Part shown: in pieces, positions 39,914 through 54,413 of the stretch
How positions within the stretch are numbered: position 1 is the first letter of the stretch
Layout: the number at the start of each line of letters is the position of its first letter
Assembly (NCBI GenBank): GCA_036245525.1
Contig: BTPG01000004.1
Span: forward strand, 161,406,749 to 161,470,748
Direction: 5' to 3'
DNA from: Semisulcospira habei
Lineage: Eukaryota; Mollusca; Gastropoda; Semisulcospiridae
DNA: 64,000 nucleotides
Program-made: the position numbers and the translations under genes
Notes under the pieces: generated by a model
What the model saw: only the letters and a program-made list of their open reading frames with translations
What the model was told of the DNA's origin: nothing
The model's database searches: none

Positions 39914-41169
39914 GTTGCCGCTGCCTGCTGCCTTTTCTGCCTCTGCTGCCAGGCTGTCTGTGTAGGCCCTCTTGTCTGCTCTTCACCTCGCGGTTGGCTT
40001 CCCAGTATTCCCCCTGTGCCCTTACTTTGGCTGCTCTCGTGCGACTGTTGTTGACAACTGCTTTCTTCTGCTTCCTCACTTCTATCTTCTTCAAGGTCTG
40101 TGCCGACAGCCAGTCCTTGTGATGGTGTTTTCTGAACCCTGCAGGTTGAGTTCAGCGCCTCTCTAACTGCCTTCCACTGCTGCTCTGTGGTGACCGCCTC
40201 CTCTTCATTTACTTGCTCCTGTAGCGCTTGAAACCGGTTGGACAGCACCAGTTTGAACTCTTCTCTAACTCCAGTTTCTCTCAGGAGGCCTACATTATAG
40301 CGCTGTCTTCTTGTTGTCTCTGTGCGGCTTTTCTTTAGCTTAAGCTTCATTCTTAAGGTAAGCAGATGGTGGTCTGAGGCGACATCTGCTCCCCTCCTCA
40401 CTCGAACATCTTGAAGGGATCTTCTAAATTTCTTGCTAATGCAGATATGGTCTATTTGGTTCTCTGTTGAATGGTCAGGTGAGACCCAAGTTGCTTTGTG
40501 TATTCTTCTGTGTGGGAAGATGCTGCCTCCAATGACAAGTCGGTTTAGAGCACAAAAGTCTACAAACCTCTCCCCGTTCTCACTCATCTCCGAGCCTAGT
40601 CCCTGTCTCCCCATCACCTCTTCGTATCCGGTGTTGTCCTCCCCTATTTTGGCATTAAAATCGCCCATGACGATGGTGATGTCTCGCTCCGCACATTTGT
40701 CCACGGCACTCTGGAGTCGGTCGTAGAACTCTTGTTTCTCTTCCTCGTCACTGTCATTGGTGGGCGCATAACACTGGATGACGTTCAGCTTGAGCTTTTT
40801 CTTGGTTCTAAAGGCTGCTGTGATAATTCTTGGCCCAAGAGGTTCCCAGACCATCAGCTCTTTCTGTGCCACTGGTGACAGCATGAATGCTACTCCTTCT
40901 GTATGGGGGGCATTCTCCTCTTCATGACCTGAATACAGAATCATCTCCCCACTTAACAGCCTTTTCTGCCCAGACTGCGTCCACCTGACTTCACTGATAC
41001 CTAGCAGGGCAAGGTTGTACTTTTGCATTTCCGCTGCTATCTGGGCGGCCTTGCCGCTCTGGTACATGGTCTTGACGTTCCATGTGCCCATGGTTGTGTC
41101 CCTGGATAGAGAGAGGCGGCTCGGTCCTGTGGCTTCTGAAGACTTCCGGCTTTCACCACAGGACGTCAT
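39910..41169 (-). CDS. LINE copy 2: APE endonuclease part
   Basis: 419-codon frame from MTSCGESRK with MGTWNVKTMYQ, LLGISEVRWTQ, IVMGDFNAKIG, NQIDHICISKKF and VASDHHLLTLRM. C-terminal part frameshifted near 40130 by a ~12-base deletion relative to copy 1. Confidence 0.88.
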   Translation of the reverse strand: MTSCGESRKSSEATGPSRLSLSRDTTMGTWNVKTMYQSGKAAQIAAEMQKYNLALLGISEVRWTQSGQKRLLSGEMILYSGHEEENAPHTEGVAFMLSPVAQKELMVWEPLGPRIITAAFRTKKKLKLNVIQCYAPTNDSDEEEKQEFYDRLQSAVDKCAERDITIVMGDFNAKIGEDNTGYEEVMGRQGLGSEMSENGERFVDFCALNRLVIGGSIFPHRRIHKATWVSPDHSTENQIDHICISKKFRRSLQDVRVRRGADVASDHHLLTLRMKLKLKKSRTETTRRQRYNVGLLRETGVREEFKLVLSNRFQALQEQVNEEEAVTTEQQWKAVREALNSTCRVQKTPSQGLAVGTDLEEDRSEEAEESSCQQQSHESSQSKGTGGILGSQPRGEEQTRGPTQTAWQQRQKRQQAAAT

Positions 41170-41458
41170 AAGTCTTCTGGTAGAAGAACCTTCCTCCTCC
41201 AGGAAAGGAATTACTGTTAGTCTTTTCGTCGGCGTTTTTGTAGCTATTTTCTTTTTTGCAGGGTGGGGAAGCTACCCCCACGCCCAACCCCCTTAATAGG
41301 AGGACCAGGGGTTTTCTGTCGGGGTCACCTTCCCTTAGACCATGTTGGTTCACGGCACCTTATTTCATTCGGTGCACCCCTCTCACGAGGGACCCCCTAT
41401 CCACCACCCAGGGGACGCGCCTCAACGCCATATGGTCCCAGCGCGAGGCAGTTTTAAA

Positions 41459-44590
<3,132 letters not shown>

Positions 44591-44597
44591 TTGGACT

Positions 44598-44690
44598 GAG
44601 TGTGTGTGTGTGTGTGTGTGTGTGCGTGTGCGTGTGCGTGTGCGTGTGTGTGTGTGTGTGTAACCAAGCCGTAATTTTCACACACGCATG

Positions 44691-44774
<84 letters not shown>
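44598..44774. repeat. (TG)n ... (CA)n inverted microsatellite pair
   Basis: A TG/CG-rich tract (44598-44660), a 35-bp unique spacer, then about 38 CA units (44696-44774). The two arms are complementary and could fold. They create false long Cys-Val/Thr-His frames on both strands. Confidence 0.95.
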
Positions 44775-44775
<1 letters not shown>

Positions 44776-47290
44776 TCAGTGCATTCTACATTTTTATGTT
44801 CAGCCCTTTTGGCCACGGAATACAGTGCCGTTTCCGTACTGTCCAGTCTCTTATCTATAGTCAGTCCCAGGCATCCCTTACTATTTCAAGGATCCCCTAA
44901 AAACACTACCGCCCACCAGCTGCACATTTGCCATGCACAAAAAAACAACAACAACAACAACAACAAAAACAGCACATTGACAGTCTCATTTCTTGGTTAT
45001 GAACCTGATTCCTTACCAACCCCACACCCAAGCACAGCTGAAATCAGCGTGCCCCTCAAATCACTAAGTCAGCGGCAACTCAACATAGACCCACAATTGT
45101 CCACTGGATAAGCTCAGGATGGTATGAATCAAAGCATCAAACATGTCTCCTCTCAGCTAACCAGAAATTTCCAGCAAATTCCAACATTCAACCCTACTAC
45201 AAATTTCTAAACAAGGCAAAAATTATTTTAAAAACACCGGTCCTTGCACTGTCTCAACTGCCCAGAACGTAAATTGTTATCACTGTTTCCTTTTAAATTT
45301 TATTTATTTATATCATACTTCAGTTACACACGGATTGCATGTGTCTCCGAAATCAGATTTTTATATATGACTCGTGTGAACAAATTAATGACTGACCTGT
45401 GTAAATAAATAGATGAATAATATTGTTTGTTCGTGTCAGTGCTTGTTTGTTGTTGGGTTTGTTTGTTTGTTTGTTTTTCTCGGTGCCACATGCTTATAAA
45501 AAATTAGCCAGGCTTTTCGGTGGTGCATTTTCCGTATTTCATGTTCAATCGCTCCCATTTTTATACCCATGCTGCGGCTGTACTATTTCTGTTGATATAT
45601 GTAAACATATGATATAAATGCAAACGTTTTTCCTTGGGACTTGAAAGTGTTTTTGCATGATTCTGCAGGAACAATATAAGGTTGGGAAGGGATACTGATA
45701 TGGTCCTAAAACTGTGCCGTCATTTTAGGTGGTTCAGTTATCCGGTAAAGTAATTGTGTGTTGTAGTGTGAAGTGAGTCACATAAATGCCACTAGTCTAA
45801 GAGTAATGTGGCTGAATGATAGTGGTTGTGCAATGATATTGTGTCTGTGGGTGTGTTCAGGTTGATTCTGGCTTTAGCAACAAAAAGAAACCAAACAAAC
45901 AAACAAACAAAAAATGAACCCCAGAGTATGGTACTGCGGAAGCTGGAGTACACTGAACATAATAAACTGGACTGACAGGGTTTGGCACTAGACGTGGAAC
46001 TTTTTTCAAATAAAAACTGAGCAACACAACTTGCAGGGTCTTTCAAAGTACTTTTAGACATTTGGTGTATGAGTCATATTTCTATATACACTTACACCCC
46101 TAGGGTTTCTATCAAATATAGAGTTAACAATGTTTTAAGTATGTCCATCGGATGCAGTTTCATCAGCTGTTTAAAATGATGTTGAAAACAGCCAGATCGC
46201 ATGGAAACTGTACAACTTAAATTCATTTCCCTCTGCAAGTCATAATATATAGTGAATATTTGGATGCTATGAAGGAAATTTTTGAGTTTCAGCGTTTTCC
46301 GTCGATTTTCTTATTCAGATATATACGAAATATCCTCACAAACCATGGTTTGAAACAAGCGTAAGTGAGAAACACTTGGTTAATTTATTATAATTTTTTT
46401 AGTGATTTTTGGATTTTTTTAAATTTTGTACACTGAAATTTTTTTTATTTTTCATGTGATGGACTTGAAAATTGGTGGGCATCTTTCACGTGACTGACTG
46501 ATTTAAACGATCATCAAAACAGGCAAATCGGACGGAAACTGTAGGAGTAAGATGTCTTTTCATATCCAAGTCATAACATATAGTGGTGAAATTTGTCCTA
46601 ATAAGAAAAATTTTTAGTTTCTGCGTTTTGAGTCGGTTTTCTTTATTAGAAATATACCGCAAGATCTCACAAACCATAATGTCATTAAGTAAGACCACAG
46701 AAGTAAAAAATTCCCTCATGGTCTCTGGCTGTATGGCCTTACTAGGAAAATATTACTAGGAAAATAAAATATTATGATCATGATCTACGAGTGTGATTGA
46801 GTGGCTGCAAGTTGCACCATAGGTGAATTTCCTGTACATAAAGTCTTTCGAACAATAAATTAAATTAGCTGCTTTATTGATTTATCCCATAGGTGAGGTA
46901 GCAGGGATAATAATATGGGCAACCTAGAAACGTGTACAACACATGCGGACCACTCTTTATTCTAGTCACACTGTGACCTGTGAACACGGCATCCATGCTT
47001 GCGCATATCAGCTCTTTCCCCGGGCGTTATAAGTTTGAGCATGTGTTCAGTCTTATGCTAAAACCTGACTTTGTCCGCTCTGAGAAGAACTGCGCAGTTC
47101 GTTTGCGGCAGCAGGTTCTCAGTAGCCTTTGTAAATGCAGGGGCAAATGTACATATATGCTAGGACTAGAAGCGGTATATTGGCCTGTCTCCTGCACGGT
47201 TTCAGTTTCAGCAAGCATACTGGCCTGCAATACCAGCTTGGTGAAAATACATAGATTGTAATGAGTCTGTGCAAGTTTTGAAAACCTTCG
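44775..47290. other. Gene-free stretch with small repeats
   Basis: Contains (ACA)n at about 44943-44966, (GTTT)n at 45456-45478, (CAAA)n at 45890-45912 and a diverged duplication (about 46180-46350 and 46510-46690, sharing 'ggaaactgta', 'caagtcataa.atatagtg', 'tcacaaaccat'). No gene recognised. Confidence 0.5.
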
Positions 47291-48325
47291 GTGGTAAACC
47301 TCTCTCGTGATTTATACTATAGTGCTCCTCAGTTCCCGCATCAGAGTAGGGTTTGTCTAACGTGTAACCCCGAGGCGGCCGGCGAATTTTCGCAAACGAA
47401 TGCGGGCGCTTTTGTGTACGTTAGAAGCCTAGTGCCTGGCTTTAGGTTTCAAATGAATGGCCAAACAAACGCATAATTTGATTGTGCAGCATCAAATCTA
47501 ACGCTCGTAGCACGTGAGGTCAACACAATACACTCAAACAAAAGTAATTTATCAATAGCTGACCATTTAAAGCATTCTAAATAAAACATTTGATTTTAAA
47601 CACTTCGAAACATTGCTACAAGTTTCCTGGCAATATGGCAATAGATTATCAATTTCCACAGTATCACATAAAAAAAGAAAAACAACCGAAGAGAGTAAAA
47701 CCAAGATGTCGGACCGCGTCGTTAGCAATGGAATCAGCGATCGCTTTACCGACTTGAAAAGCTGAGAATTTTTACAAAGGAAGGCCTCAGAGTAAAAATA
47801 GACTGTACAGAGACCTCGGGAAAGGGTTGGGAATTTGTTTACAGTACACATAAACACGCCGGCACGACCAGGGAGCGATAAAGCGGCAGCGGCGAGCTGT
47901 TAAAGCGGCCGAGGCGTTGACAGTTTCTGTCGTTATGTTGGGGTAAGAGGCAGTCTGGCACCAGATTCTAGCGAGGCCTTGTTTCGGCATGCTAAACATC
48001 TGGGTCACGGACATTTGACACTGCTCTGGGTGTATCAATTTACAGGTCAGTGTTGGCCGGACAGGTCGTAGACCCACCCACCCCCACCGCCCCCCCTCCC
48101 ACCCCCACCCCTGCCCGGCATTTAGTGAAACCAGATGGGAGGCGGCGCGTGCCGTCCCTATTAAAATGTTGTCTGTCAACAAAAGGGCTACTGGGACGCT
48201 ATATAGGAGCTTGTGATGATATGATATGTGTAGTGACAGAGTTGCTTTGTGCAGAGTTAATCAGGCCCCACCTTTAACCCCTATCATTCGGAATACACCA
48301 GTGTGTGAAATAAGCGTGACTAAAA
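47291..48325. other. Gene-free GC-richer stretch
   Basis: Contains the copy of the YY1-like leader (47700-47785) and a C-rich tract (about 48070-48115). No exon could be framed with confidence. Confidence 0.4.
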
Positions 48326-48397
48326 TAGTTCAAGGGTAGTGCCAGAATAGCTTGGAGCCTCTAGGCGCAAAGCAATTCTGGCACTACCCTTGAACTA
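48326..48397. repeat. Perfect 23-bp inverted repeat (hairpin)
   Basis: Arms 48326-48348 and 48375-48397 are exact reverse complements (TAGTTCAAGGGTAGTGCCAG plus AAT), with a 26-bp loop that itself contains GAGCC/GGCGC pairing. A related but diverged sequence lies at about 53704-53765. Confidence 0.9.
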
Positions 48398-48595
48398 AAG
48401 TCATTGGTCTATATCCTTATCTGTAAGTACTATAATGTAGCTTGCATATGTCAGTGTACAAATTTGAAGCTTTTAGTCTCAGTATGATATGGGTTGAACT
48501 AAAGCCATTGGTCTATATCCTTATCTGTAAGTACTATAATGCAGCTTGCATATGACAGTGTACACATTTGAAACTTTTGGCCTCAGTATGATATG
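48392..48595 (+). repeat. Tandem duplication of about 104 bp
   Basis: Two adjacent copies beginning GAACTAAAG.CATTGGTCTA (48392 and 48496), a few mismatches apart. Confidence 0.9.
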
Positions 48596-48734
48596 GAGTA
48601 ACTGTTATGGTGCACCCACAGTAGTTACATAAGAGATAATTCAGCTTCAGTATATTGCAGTACCTGGGAGCCGTAAACGGCGGAGCGTATACTGTAGTTC
48701 ACAGTCATGCTACTGTGGTGCTCAATTTACATAG

Positions 48735-49700
48735 AACAAGAAAGGCAAAGCCCTCAAGGCTCACATACATGACTGATTCACATGTGTGACAATAAGTAAA
48801 GGGATGGCTTCTGAACCAACAAAATACATGTTTTCTCAAAATTTATTAAGTTTTCACACATCTGTGAAACCCCCATGACCCTTGACATTTGCGACGAGTT
48901 GACTAAATTAGTATACATAAGAAGGTGTTATCATCAGCTACCTTTGTGCCAAATTTGATTGAAAAGTTTGCCAAAATGTTGATAATAAATACAATTCTAT
49001 CAAAAATTGGCATTTTACACACACTTGCTGACCTCTTGTAACAACTGACCTTTCCGAGGGGTCATCCAAAGTAGTATGCATAGATAGGTCTTACCGTCAG
49101 GTATCTCTGTACCAAGTTTGGGTTTGAAGTTGTGAATAGAAATTGAGAAAAATCATTTTTTGTCAAAAATGGCAATTATGACCTATTTCGTGAGCTGGGG
49201 TTATCCAAATTAGTATACATAGATAGGTCTTACCATCAGGTATTTCTGTAGCAAGTTTGGGTTTGAAGTTGTGAATAGTATTTGAGAAAAAACATCTTTT
49301 GTCAAAATATGGCTATGTTTTACCTATTTCCTGAGCTGTTTTGACCCTTGACCTTTCCCAGGGATTAGCCAAATTAGTATGCATAGAAATGTCTTACCAT
49401 CAGGTATCTTTGTACCAAGTTTGGGTTTGAAGTTGTGAATAGTATTTGAGAAAAAATAAATTATGTCAAAATATCTAGCTATTTTTAATATATTTCCTGA
49501 TCCCGTTTGACCTTGACCTTTGTGAGAGGTCACTGAATTGGTATGTTCAGAAACGCCTTGCCAACAAAGTGTCCTTATGCCAAGTTTGAAGACTGGCTTG
49601 AATAGTCTCCTTGAGAAAATGCCAATGTTAAAGTTGACCACGGACGACGGCAGACCACTGGCCCAGAACATACTTTTGCTTCACACGTGAGCCAAAAATC
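48735..49700. repeat. Dispersed element with internal ~145-bp tandem units
   Basis: Starts 'acaagaaaggc' as at 4299. From about 49020 to 49560 it contains four diverged units, each with 'ttgacctt(t)', 'ccaaattagtat.cataga', 'cttacc.tcaggtat' and 'caagtttgggtttgaag'. Non-coding; family not identified. The left part of the window (about 395-460) may be related. Confidence 0.7.
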
Positions 49701-49722
49701 ACTTCCTAAGAATAGGTGCTTG

Positions 49723-49788
49723 GGCTGATGTCAGCCTTAGCTGTCCCGCACATGGCTGTGTGCGGGACAGCTATAGCTGATATCAGCC
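49723..49788. repeat. Long imperfect hairpin
   Basis: Perfect inner arms AGCTGTCCCGCACA / TGTGCGGGACAGCT around a 6-base loop (TGGCTG), extended outwards by GGCTGATGTCAGCC-type arms with few mismatches to about 30 bp per arm. Lies about 115 bp downstream of the candidate exon, in its presumed intron. Confidence 0.85.
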
Positions 49789-49902
49789 TGAGAACCTTTT
49801 GATCACCGAGCATCCCACTGGGAGCCAGAGACATGTTCGCGTTCTATCAGATTCTGCGGTATACTGGAACATGTAATGACGAGGCTGACCTGCAAAACGT
49901 AC

Positions 49903-49986
49903 CTCTTCTTTGACTTTAAGCCGCTGATATCCAATCATGGTAAACAATGATTTGTGCAGCGTGCCATCCAGAGCTGATGGATCAAA
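49903..49986 (-). CDS. Candidate host internal exon (84 bp, phase 0)
   Basis: On the minus strand a pyrimidine-rich tract ending 'cttgtggtttcag' precedes an 84-base open stretch encoding FDPSALDGTLHKSLFTMIGY and QRLKVKEE. It is followed by GTACGT, a strong donor. Twenty-eight codons without stop, proper acceptor and donor, and non-repetitive composition make this the best host exon in the window. I do not recognise the protein and find no second exon of the gene here. Confidence 0.5.
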
Positions 49987-50076
49987 CTGAAACCACAAGA
50001 AAAGATAATTAATATCAGTGTTTGCTAAAAAAAAACAAAAAAAACTAGACCCTTGACAGTGCTTTTTCGTACTCAC

Positions 50077-51285
50077 TTGGTAGTTTCTGCAGTGTTTGCT
50101 AAACTTCTGCTGGAAGTGTTACCAACTATCAACGTCTGGCAGAATGATATAAATATTTTATTTTTCTTTAAATATATTGTTGTGAAGTGCGGGAGGGATG
50201 GAAATAAATCACAGGCATAGGATAATTCATCACCTTTCAACATGAGTAAGTAGTAAATACTAAATAGCAGAAAGGCAGGTGATGTGAAAAATCCAGCGTG
50301 CAGTAGAGCCAAATAATGTATGTTCTGCTACACACATTACGTTTACCGTATAAATGACAGAAGATTCCTTTATTTTTTGGCTACAAGTACAATCAGCCGT
50401 TATGAAATCCACCACCCCCACCCACCCCCACTCCAAACAAAAACAGCCAAAAAATAAAAATAGTCAAACAGTCTGTCCAGACCAATGGGAATGAACTATT
50501 CGTGTCACAGAGGTCATGTTGGTGTTTTCAGTTTTTCATGTGTGTATGCGCAGGGTCGGTAAAAATGTGCATGACACAAGAACATACATGACACTTTCAG
50601 GTCCACTGTCTTCTTTCCTTTCCAAGACAATTTTTTTCCACGAGTTAAGAAAACTCTCCTACACAAGGCTTAAGAAAGCTCCCCTTCTAGTCTATACACA
50701 GGGCTTAAGAAAGCTCCCCTTTTAGTCTATACACAGGGCTTCTAAAACAAGCACAGGCCAAGTCACCATTACGACTGATTTGTGTGTAGCTGACTTATCA
50801 AGAGCCCAGGACACAAATAGGGGGTCGCCTTTAACTCTTTGCCTACTATGTATCTGGCCACTAAGTCATTTTGTTGAGTTAATTTTTGGATCTGCTGCTC
50901 ATGCAAGGTAAAGGCTTGTAAGAACACATTCAGTGCTAAAAATGGCCAAGCACAATCACTGCAAGCGAACCTTGAACGAGCAGATCTCGTTGTTGATAGT
51001 TACGTTCTACAGTACGTAATCTCGCAGTGACTGAGGTTAACATCTGTAGGCAAAGAGTTAAGTTGCGTGTGCTTGCACAGATACCTCTGGAAAATGAGTA
51101 TGGCCTCCAAATAAAATGCACGATTTACACAAAAAAACAGCAATAATCATGACCCCTAGTCATCTTCAAACTGGTAGCCAAATTACCCCCCTTTTCTGAA
51201 GGAATTCCTAAATAGAGGGACTTTTTTATTTCAGGAATTCATGATTTCCCGCAGCTTTCACTCGATTATATGACATCATCGTGTT

Positions 51286-51286
<1 letters not shown>
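50077..51286. other. Gene-free stretch
   Basis: Contains a short tandem repeat (about 50662-50742; CTACACAAGGCTTAAGAAAG-type units, about 38 bp, two and a half copies). Otherwise nothing recognised. Confidence 0.45.
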
Positions 51287-51326
<40 letters not shown>

Positions 51327-51345
51327 GGGGGGGGGGGGGGGGGGG
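51287..51345. repeat. T39 followed by G20
   Basis: Adjacent homopolymers of T (51287-51325) and G (51326-51345). The length is likely unreliable in the assembly. Confidence 0.9.
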
Positions 51346-52555
51346 ACATAGCATGAACTTGCAATTTATATGGAAAGACGGAAGACATACCATGATACAC
51401 TGCAGAGTGGGTTCACTTGGCTTCAGTGAAAAATAACTCCTTACAATACCACATAAAAGTATTTTATTTTCATGTGCAATGTTTCTTTACCAGTTTTAAA
51501 CAGCTGCATTCATTGGTGGCGTCTCATTCATATACAGCGGTTAAAGTCTTGCATGATTTTCCATAAAACTGTCACCCACCCTGAACCACCATCGGGTCGG
51601 CCGTGCGGCAGGGCGGGCACACAGCCACTGACACAGAGAAATGCGGTGACCAATGAGCATGATTGGAACAACAACACTGGACGCAAGCCTCCCAGTCTTA
51701 CTGCAAGCCGAGCCAGCCATATCAATTGCCTACGAAAGAAGTGGACAGCCCCTGAAATCTGAATCGGCGACCACGCACGAGACACCAGTCGGCTTGTGGC
51801 ACAGAGACGACGCCAGCTCAACCTCATCGCAGTGACATACAGCAAACAGACAGCCCACGTGCTGATCTCCCACCCAGCGCTATACTGGAAACAAAGTAAG
51901 CGCGCCGCCCCAGAGAAAACAGCTACACCCTGAGACAAACTAATGAACAGAGTATACGCCTGATTACCCACCCAACTGACCACGCCAACAGACGCCACGA
52001 CTAAAGAGAGATGGACAGCGCTCCCTACAAATGAGACTCATTCAGTCACTACAAGCCGAGCCAGCAAATAGCGCAGTCTTATTCTACAATGTACGCAATG
52101 CTTTTGGCTTGACTTTGCGAACGAAGATTCTATAGGGGTTGTCCACGACGTCTGCAAGCATGCTCGTGACTGCGGAGGCCAATCCGGGACAGGCAGGTTC
52201 GACCGCAGTGGCTGCAGAGGGAGGTCTGGCCAGGGTTCTGAGTTTAGTGTTCAGGGGCGGATCCAGAACATGTCTCGACGGGAGGAGGGGACCCGACATT
52301 CCTAATCAAGTTGCAATTTATTGTTACGTGTTGAGTCGTAGTCGTAGTATGATATATCATACCAGACGCACGCACGTAAGGTTCTTTTGAAAGAAACTTC
52401 ATTCAGCTGCAACCCGTCACACGTGGCTTAAGGATGTAGACTACACTGGAGTACCAGTTCGAACAATATTTTATTTCAGCGATGCGATCTCCACACAATG
52501 CATTCCCATATGCACCAACACTGATACAGTGTCTCTTCTGCGAAATGTCAACCCT
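51346..52555. other. Gene-free stretch
   Basis: No gene recognised. 'ttcaggggcggatccagaac' at about 52251 looks like the terminus of some hAT-like invertebrate transposons, but no partner end was found. Confidence 0.35.
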
Positions 52556-52559
52556 GGCT

Positions 52560-52725
52560 GGCTGGCTCGCTCACTCATTCACTCACTCACTCACTCTCTC
52601 GCTCACTCCCTCCCTCCCTCCCTCCAATACCCACCTCCCTCCCTCCCTCCCCCCCTCTCTCACTCACCCACCCACCCACCCACCCACTCACCCACTCACT
52701 CACTCACTCACTCACCTCATCACTA
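52560..52725. repeat. Pyrimidine-rich CACT/CCCT tetranucleotide repeat
   Basis: Alternating (CACT)n, (CCCT)n and (CCCA)n tracts, no purine-rich interruption. Directly abuts the telomere-like array. Confidence 0.95.
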
Positions 52726-53265
52726 ACCCTAACCCTAACTAAATCTAACCCTAACTAACCCTAATTCTACGTAACCCTAACTAACCCTAACCCTAATAAC
52801 CCAAACCCTAACCCACCCTAACCCTTAACTCTAACCCCCTAACCCTACCCCCTAACCCCTAACCCTAATCCTAAGTAAACCCTAACCCTAATAACCCTAA
52901 CCCTAACCCCACCCAACCCTAACCTAACTATCCTTAACCCAAACTAACCCTAACCCTAACTAACCCTAATCCTACGTAACCCTAACTAACCCTAACCTAA
53001 ATCTAATTAACCCTAACCCTAACTAACCCTAACTCTAACTAACCCTAATCCTACGTAACCCTAACCTAAATCTAATGAACCCTAACCCAAACCATAAGCC
53101 CATCCTGAAAAAACCCTAACCCTAAACCAAACCCTAACTATCCATAACCCTAACTAACCCTACATAACCCTAACCTAAATCTAACTAACCCTAACTCAAA
53201 CCCTGAACCTAACTAACCCTAACCCTAACTAACCCTGACCTAACTAACTCTAACCCTAACTAAAC
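52726..53265. repeat. Degenerate interstitial telomere-like (CCCTAA)n array
   Basis: About 540 bp of CCCTAA units mixed with CCCTAACTAA, CCCTAATCCTACGTAA and CCCTAACCTAAATCTAA variants. The C-rich strand is the plus strand. Higher-order repetition of a ~60-100 bp unit (TCCTACGTAACC recurs) suggests later tandem expansion rather than a fresh telomere. Confidence 0.9.
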
Positions 53266-53504
53266 CGTTTTTATAGACTCACCGTTGCTTGATGCTTTGG
53301 GGTTGTAGGCCAGGACCATCAACATTTTCAAACAGCTTGCTGAGTGTCTTGAAATACCCCTCCTGAAATCTGTTGTAACCATTTGCATGGGCAAAAAGAA
53401 TCGAAATTGCACACCTCAAGCACATTAGCCCTTTAAAAAAAAATTCTGATACGGTATTGCTTGAAATAAGTTTTACTATGATAGTTCAAAACAATTCTGC
53501 AAGG

Positions 53505-53700
53505 CACTGTGCAAAGAGGACGAAGGAGAGGAAGACAGAGGAAAAGATGGGAGGACAATATCTCAGAGTGGACAGGACTGAAGCTGGGCGATACGCTGAG
53601 AATGGCAGAGAACAGAGAGGAATGGAGGGAGCTGGTTGTTAAGTCATCAGTGGTGCCCCAACGGTCGGCAAGACTACGAGATGTAATAGTAGATAGATAG
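53505..53700 (+). mobile_element. 5'-truncated LINE 3' end, another family
   Basis: The frame reads RGRRRGRQRKRWEDNISEWT and VVPQRSARLRDV, the conserved basic C-terminus of RTE/CR1-like LINE proteins. It is followed by a (TAGA)n tail. Different from the (TAAG) family at 30-41 kb. Confidence 0.75.
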
Positions 53701-53703
53701 ATG

Positions 53704-54180
53704 ATAGTTCAAATGTGGTGCCAGAGTAGCTTGGCGCCTCAGGCTATCCCAGCAATGCACCACCATCCCCCCTACCCATTCCACACCCTGGTCATACGCT
53801 TTTGGACATCACCCTATTTCACCCAACCGCGATTCACAGTAACGATTTCCGTGAGCGCGTTCCCCACGAAAGCAGTTACTCTGAAGAGAATCCCAGTCGA
53901 GAGAAAGTTTTTCGGGTGGCCCTTTACATTTTTGTATTTTGGACAAATGTCGAGTCGGGACCGGTCCGCACCTATATATATATTATTTTAATTCCGCTGT
54001 TGTTTTTGGGTTGTCCACCATTGTTTTGTCTGGGAATTGTTTTATTTTTAAGGCAAGTTTTGCGGGTGGCCCTTTTACATTTTGTCTTGACTTTTTTTTT
54101 TCTTTCAACCTACCACGATTTCATGTCACAGTAACGATTTCCGTGAGCAAAACTCAGCGCGTTCCCAGAGAGAAGAAAAT
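53704..54180. repeat. Diverged duplication and hairpin relative
   Basis: 53704-53765 resembles the hairpin at 48326-48397. 'cagtaacgatttccgtgagc' (53836 and 54129) and 'cgggtggccctt' (53910 and 54063) occur twice about 150-290 bp apart, an old local duplication. Confidence 0.55.
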
Positions 54181-54199
54181 GTGGGGCTCCCAACCCACC

Positions 54200-54413
54200 C
54201 CTTCCCTAATCAAATGATTATTCTAATTAAATCGGTAATTAGACTAACGCACTCCAGCAAATCCCACCAACGTTTTAAATACCTAGCCATTTTAGTTCCA
54301 TTCCAATAATCATTCAAGCAACGATTTTTGATCAGCTGCCAACCCGTGATCATTAAGGCAGATCCCCACCCCACCTAAATAATTAATGCTGCCATTGACT
54401 TCTTTAAACAAAG
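54200..54413 (+). repeat. Dispersed repeat shared with 15850-16060
   Basis: See the 15850 entry; near-identical over the last ~130 bp. Located about 1.8 kb left of M5. Confidence 0.85.

Larger units (their letters stand above)
38168..41448 (-). mobile_element. LINE copy 2, same family
   Basis: 3.28 kb near-complete element. Target-site duplication CAGTTTTAAA at 38158-38167 and 41449-41458. Very similar to copy 1; it keeps a ~26-bp 5'-UTR segment (about 41272-41298) missing from copy 1 and lacks the expanded poly-G. Inserted just upstream of the M4 ATPase start. Confidence 0.93.

Noticed and set aside
51472..51998. Protein-coding frames at 51.5-52.0 kb
   Set aside because: Overlapping frames on both strands with no family motif, splice framing or conserved partner in the window.
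52245..52300. hAT transposon terminus ('caggggcggatccag')
   Set aside because: Only one possible end seen; no matching inverted end, target duplication or transposase nearby.
52482..52742. Ser/Leu/Thr/Pro-rich frames over the CACT/CCCT tract
   Set aside because: Simple-sequence translation without other support.
52726..53265. CRISPR-like or functional telomere array
   Set aside because: Units are degenerate CCCTAA variants without spacers, internal to the scaffold, in a eukaryotic context.
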